DNA of 13,605 nucleotides from DATLBA01 sp035527275 (GTDB taxonomy: Bacteria; Planctomycetota; Phycisphaerae; FEN-1346): contig DATLBA010000104.1 in assembly GCA_035527275.1 (NCBI GenBank), positions 1 to 13,605 on the forward strand, written 5' to 3'. This document shows positions 12,420 through 13,605 of this stretch, one piece after another (the first letter of the stretch is position 1; the number at the start of each line of letters is the position of its first letter). The notes under the pieces are model-generated. The model searched no databases. It saw nothing but the letters and a program-made list of their open reading frames with translations, and was not told where the DNA came from. A program made the position numbers and the translations under genes.

Positions 12420-13605
12420 TTACGCCGGTGCGACACGTTCGAGGCGCACGAACTTCGGGTCCAGAAGTTTTTCTCCTACCGTGTTGAAGTGGATGCGGAC
12501 GAAGCGCCGGCCGCCGCTCGTTTTGAACCGGGCGACGCGGCCCAGGCCGTAGGTCGGATGGCGCACCAGTTCGCCGACGGCCAGTCCGGTTTCCGAATCG
12601 ATTTCCGTCCGCGTCGTTCGTTCCGGGCCGGGGCCCGTGTAGCCGGAACCCGAGTCGAGCGGAGCCGGACTCGTGCCGCTCGTCTCATCTTCGGCCCGGA
12701 CCGTTTCAGGCGGGATCTCCATGAGGAATGGGCTCTTGACGCACCGCGTCGTTCGGCCGTGAATCCGGCGGAACCGGGCGTGCGTCAGCGTCAGGTGGCG
12801 CTTGGCGCGCGTCATGCCGACGAACAAGAGCCGCCGCTCTTCCTCAATCTCATCTCCGCTGTCGCTGCTTCGCTCGTGGGGAAGGAGGCCTTCCTCGCAT
12901 CCGGCGATGAAGACGGCCGGAAACTCGAGGCCCTTGGCAGCGTGGAGGGTCATCAGCGGCACGCGGTCCGGCGATTCGTCGTATCCGTCCTGGTCGCTCG
13001 AGAGGTTCACCGTCTCGAGAAACCCTTCGAGGCCGCGCGCGGGCGCGTCAGGGTCCTCGGGCGGCTCCTGGTCGTATCGCGCAGCCAGGGTGACGAGTTC
13101 GTCGAGATTCGCCCGCCGGTCGGTTTCCTCCTCGCCCAGCCACTCAGCGTAGCGCGTCTCGGCGATTGTCGCCTCAAGAAGTTCGCGGATGCTGCTGTCG
13201 CGCCTCTCGCGCAGGCGGTCCATGAGGTCGGCGAAGTTCTTGACGGCGGCCCGCGCGCGCGACGGCAAATCTGCCATGTCGGCGGCGTGATGCGTCGCTT
13301 CGAAGAGGCTCACGCCTTCGCGCTTCGCCCACGCTTCGACCGCCTCGACCGTCTTCGCCCCGATGCCCCGCGGCGGGGTGTTGATGATCCGCCCCAGGTT
13401 CACCGCGTCGTGCGGGTTGTGGACGACCTCCAGGTACGCCAGGACGTTCCGCACCTCCTTGCGTTCGTAGAAGGACGTGCCGCGGACGACCTCGTAAGGA
13501 ATTGGCGGCCGGGCGCGGCGCAGCGCATCCTCCAGCGCCCGCGTCTGGGCCACCGTGCGGACGAACACGGCGGCGCCGCCATAGGGGAGACCGTCGGCGT
13601 GGAGG
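12420..13605 (-). CDS. PcrA/UvrD-type DNA helicase, C-terminal part
   Basis: The gene runs off the right edge; 395 codons of the C-terminal half are present. The first visible residues (LHADGLPYGGAAVFVRTVAQ, then TRALEDAL) match helicase motif IV. PYEVVRGTSFYERKEVRNVLAYL and IINTPPRGIGAKTVEA follow, typical of subdomain 2A/2B. Motif V is VPLMTLHAAKGLEFPAVFIAG and motif VI is EEERRLLFVGMTRAKRHL, with the Arg that senses ATP. The last 50 residues (GELVRHPTYGLGRVARF.., ending VRLERVAPA) form the Tudor-like C-terminal domain of PcrA and UvrD that contacts RNA polymerase in well-studied species. A Gly/Pro/Thr-rich linker (about 70 residues) precedes it. Expected roles are DNA repair and replication-conflict resolution. 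PcrA, UvrD and Rep cannot be told apart from this half. Confidence 0.93.
   Translation of the reverse strand, partial: LHADGLPYGGAAVFVRTVAQTRALEDALRRARPPIPYEVVRGTSFYERKEVRNVLAYLEVVHNPHDAVNLGRIINTPPRGIGAKTVEAVEAWAKREGVSLFEATHHAADMADLPSRARAAVKNFADLMDRLRERRDSSIRELLEATIAETRYAEWLGEEETDRRANLDELVTLAARYDQEPPEDPDAPARGLEGFLETVNLSSDQDGYDESPDRVPLMTLHAAKGLEFPAVFIAGCEEGLLPHERSSDSGDEIEEERRLLFVGMTRAKRHLTLTHARFRRIHGRTTRCVKSPFLMEIPPETVRAEDETSGTSPAPLDSGSGYTGPGPERTTRTEIDSETGLAVGELVRHPTYGLGRVARFKTSGGRRFVRIHFNTVGEKLLDPKFVRLERVAPA

Overview
The window is GC-rich bacterial chromosome. It is packed with compact genes whose starts can be set by Shine-Dalgarno sequences, including GTG and one likely TTG. The gene content suggests a Planctomycetota-like bacterium, possibly a metagenome-assembled genome. 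The pointers are a NapH/NapG-type ferredoxin fusion next to a Tat-secreted DUF362 protein, a methanogen-type thymidylate synthase, and a gene remnant of a kind I associate with planctomycete carbohydrate-binding modules. This taxonomic call is an inference from family knowledge, with no marker gene behind it.

Layout. At 1-1091 lie three minus-strand genes: the signal-peptide start of a gene cut by the left edge, a four-helix membrane protein, and a DUF4190-like gene broken by a frameshift. At 1276-5612 the plus strand carries a thymidylate synthase, an overlapping diacylglycerol/undecaprenol kinase, tRNA-Pro(CGG) preceded by two tandem truncated copies of itself, a citrate synthase with a long charged insertion, and a soluble histidine kinase. 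A 110-bp MITE-like element with a TAA duplication sits exactly on the kinase stop codon, between the gene and its terminator. From 5829 to the right edge every intact gene is on the minus strand. Read in transcription order these are a PcrA/UvrD helicase (cut by the right edge), glucose-6-phosphate isomerase, an AEC-family transporter, a stand-alone receiver protein with a near-consensus promoter, a DUF362 Tat lipoprotein, the NapH-NapG fusion, and a cysteine-rich protein with a poly-glutamate tail. A plus-strand fragment of a decayed gene lies at 6356-6469.

How the genes work together. ThyA and DgkA are translationally coupled. Pgi and the transporter overlap by 4 nt. The receiver, DUF362 and NapH/NapG genes form a probable operon linking a phosphorylation-responsive regulator to membrane and exported redox proteins. 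The receiver/DUF362 junction has been remodelled: the receiver C-terminus and the following ribosome-binding region are duplicated around a perfect 24-bp palindrome. I see no CRISPR array, rRNA, phage or complete insertion sequence. The most unusual content is small-scale: tRNA-derived tandem repeats, the MITE at a stop codon, the duplicated gene end around a palindrome, and the internal Tat motif in the ferredoxin fusion.
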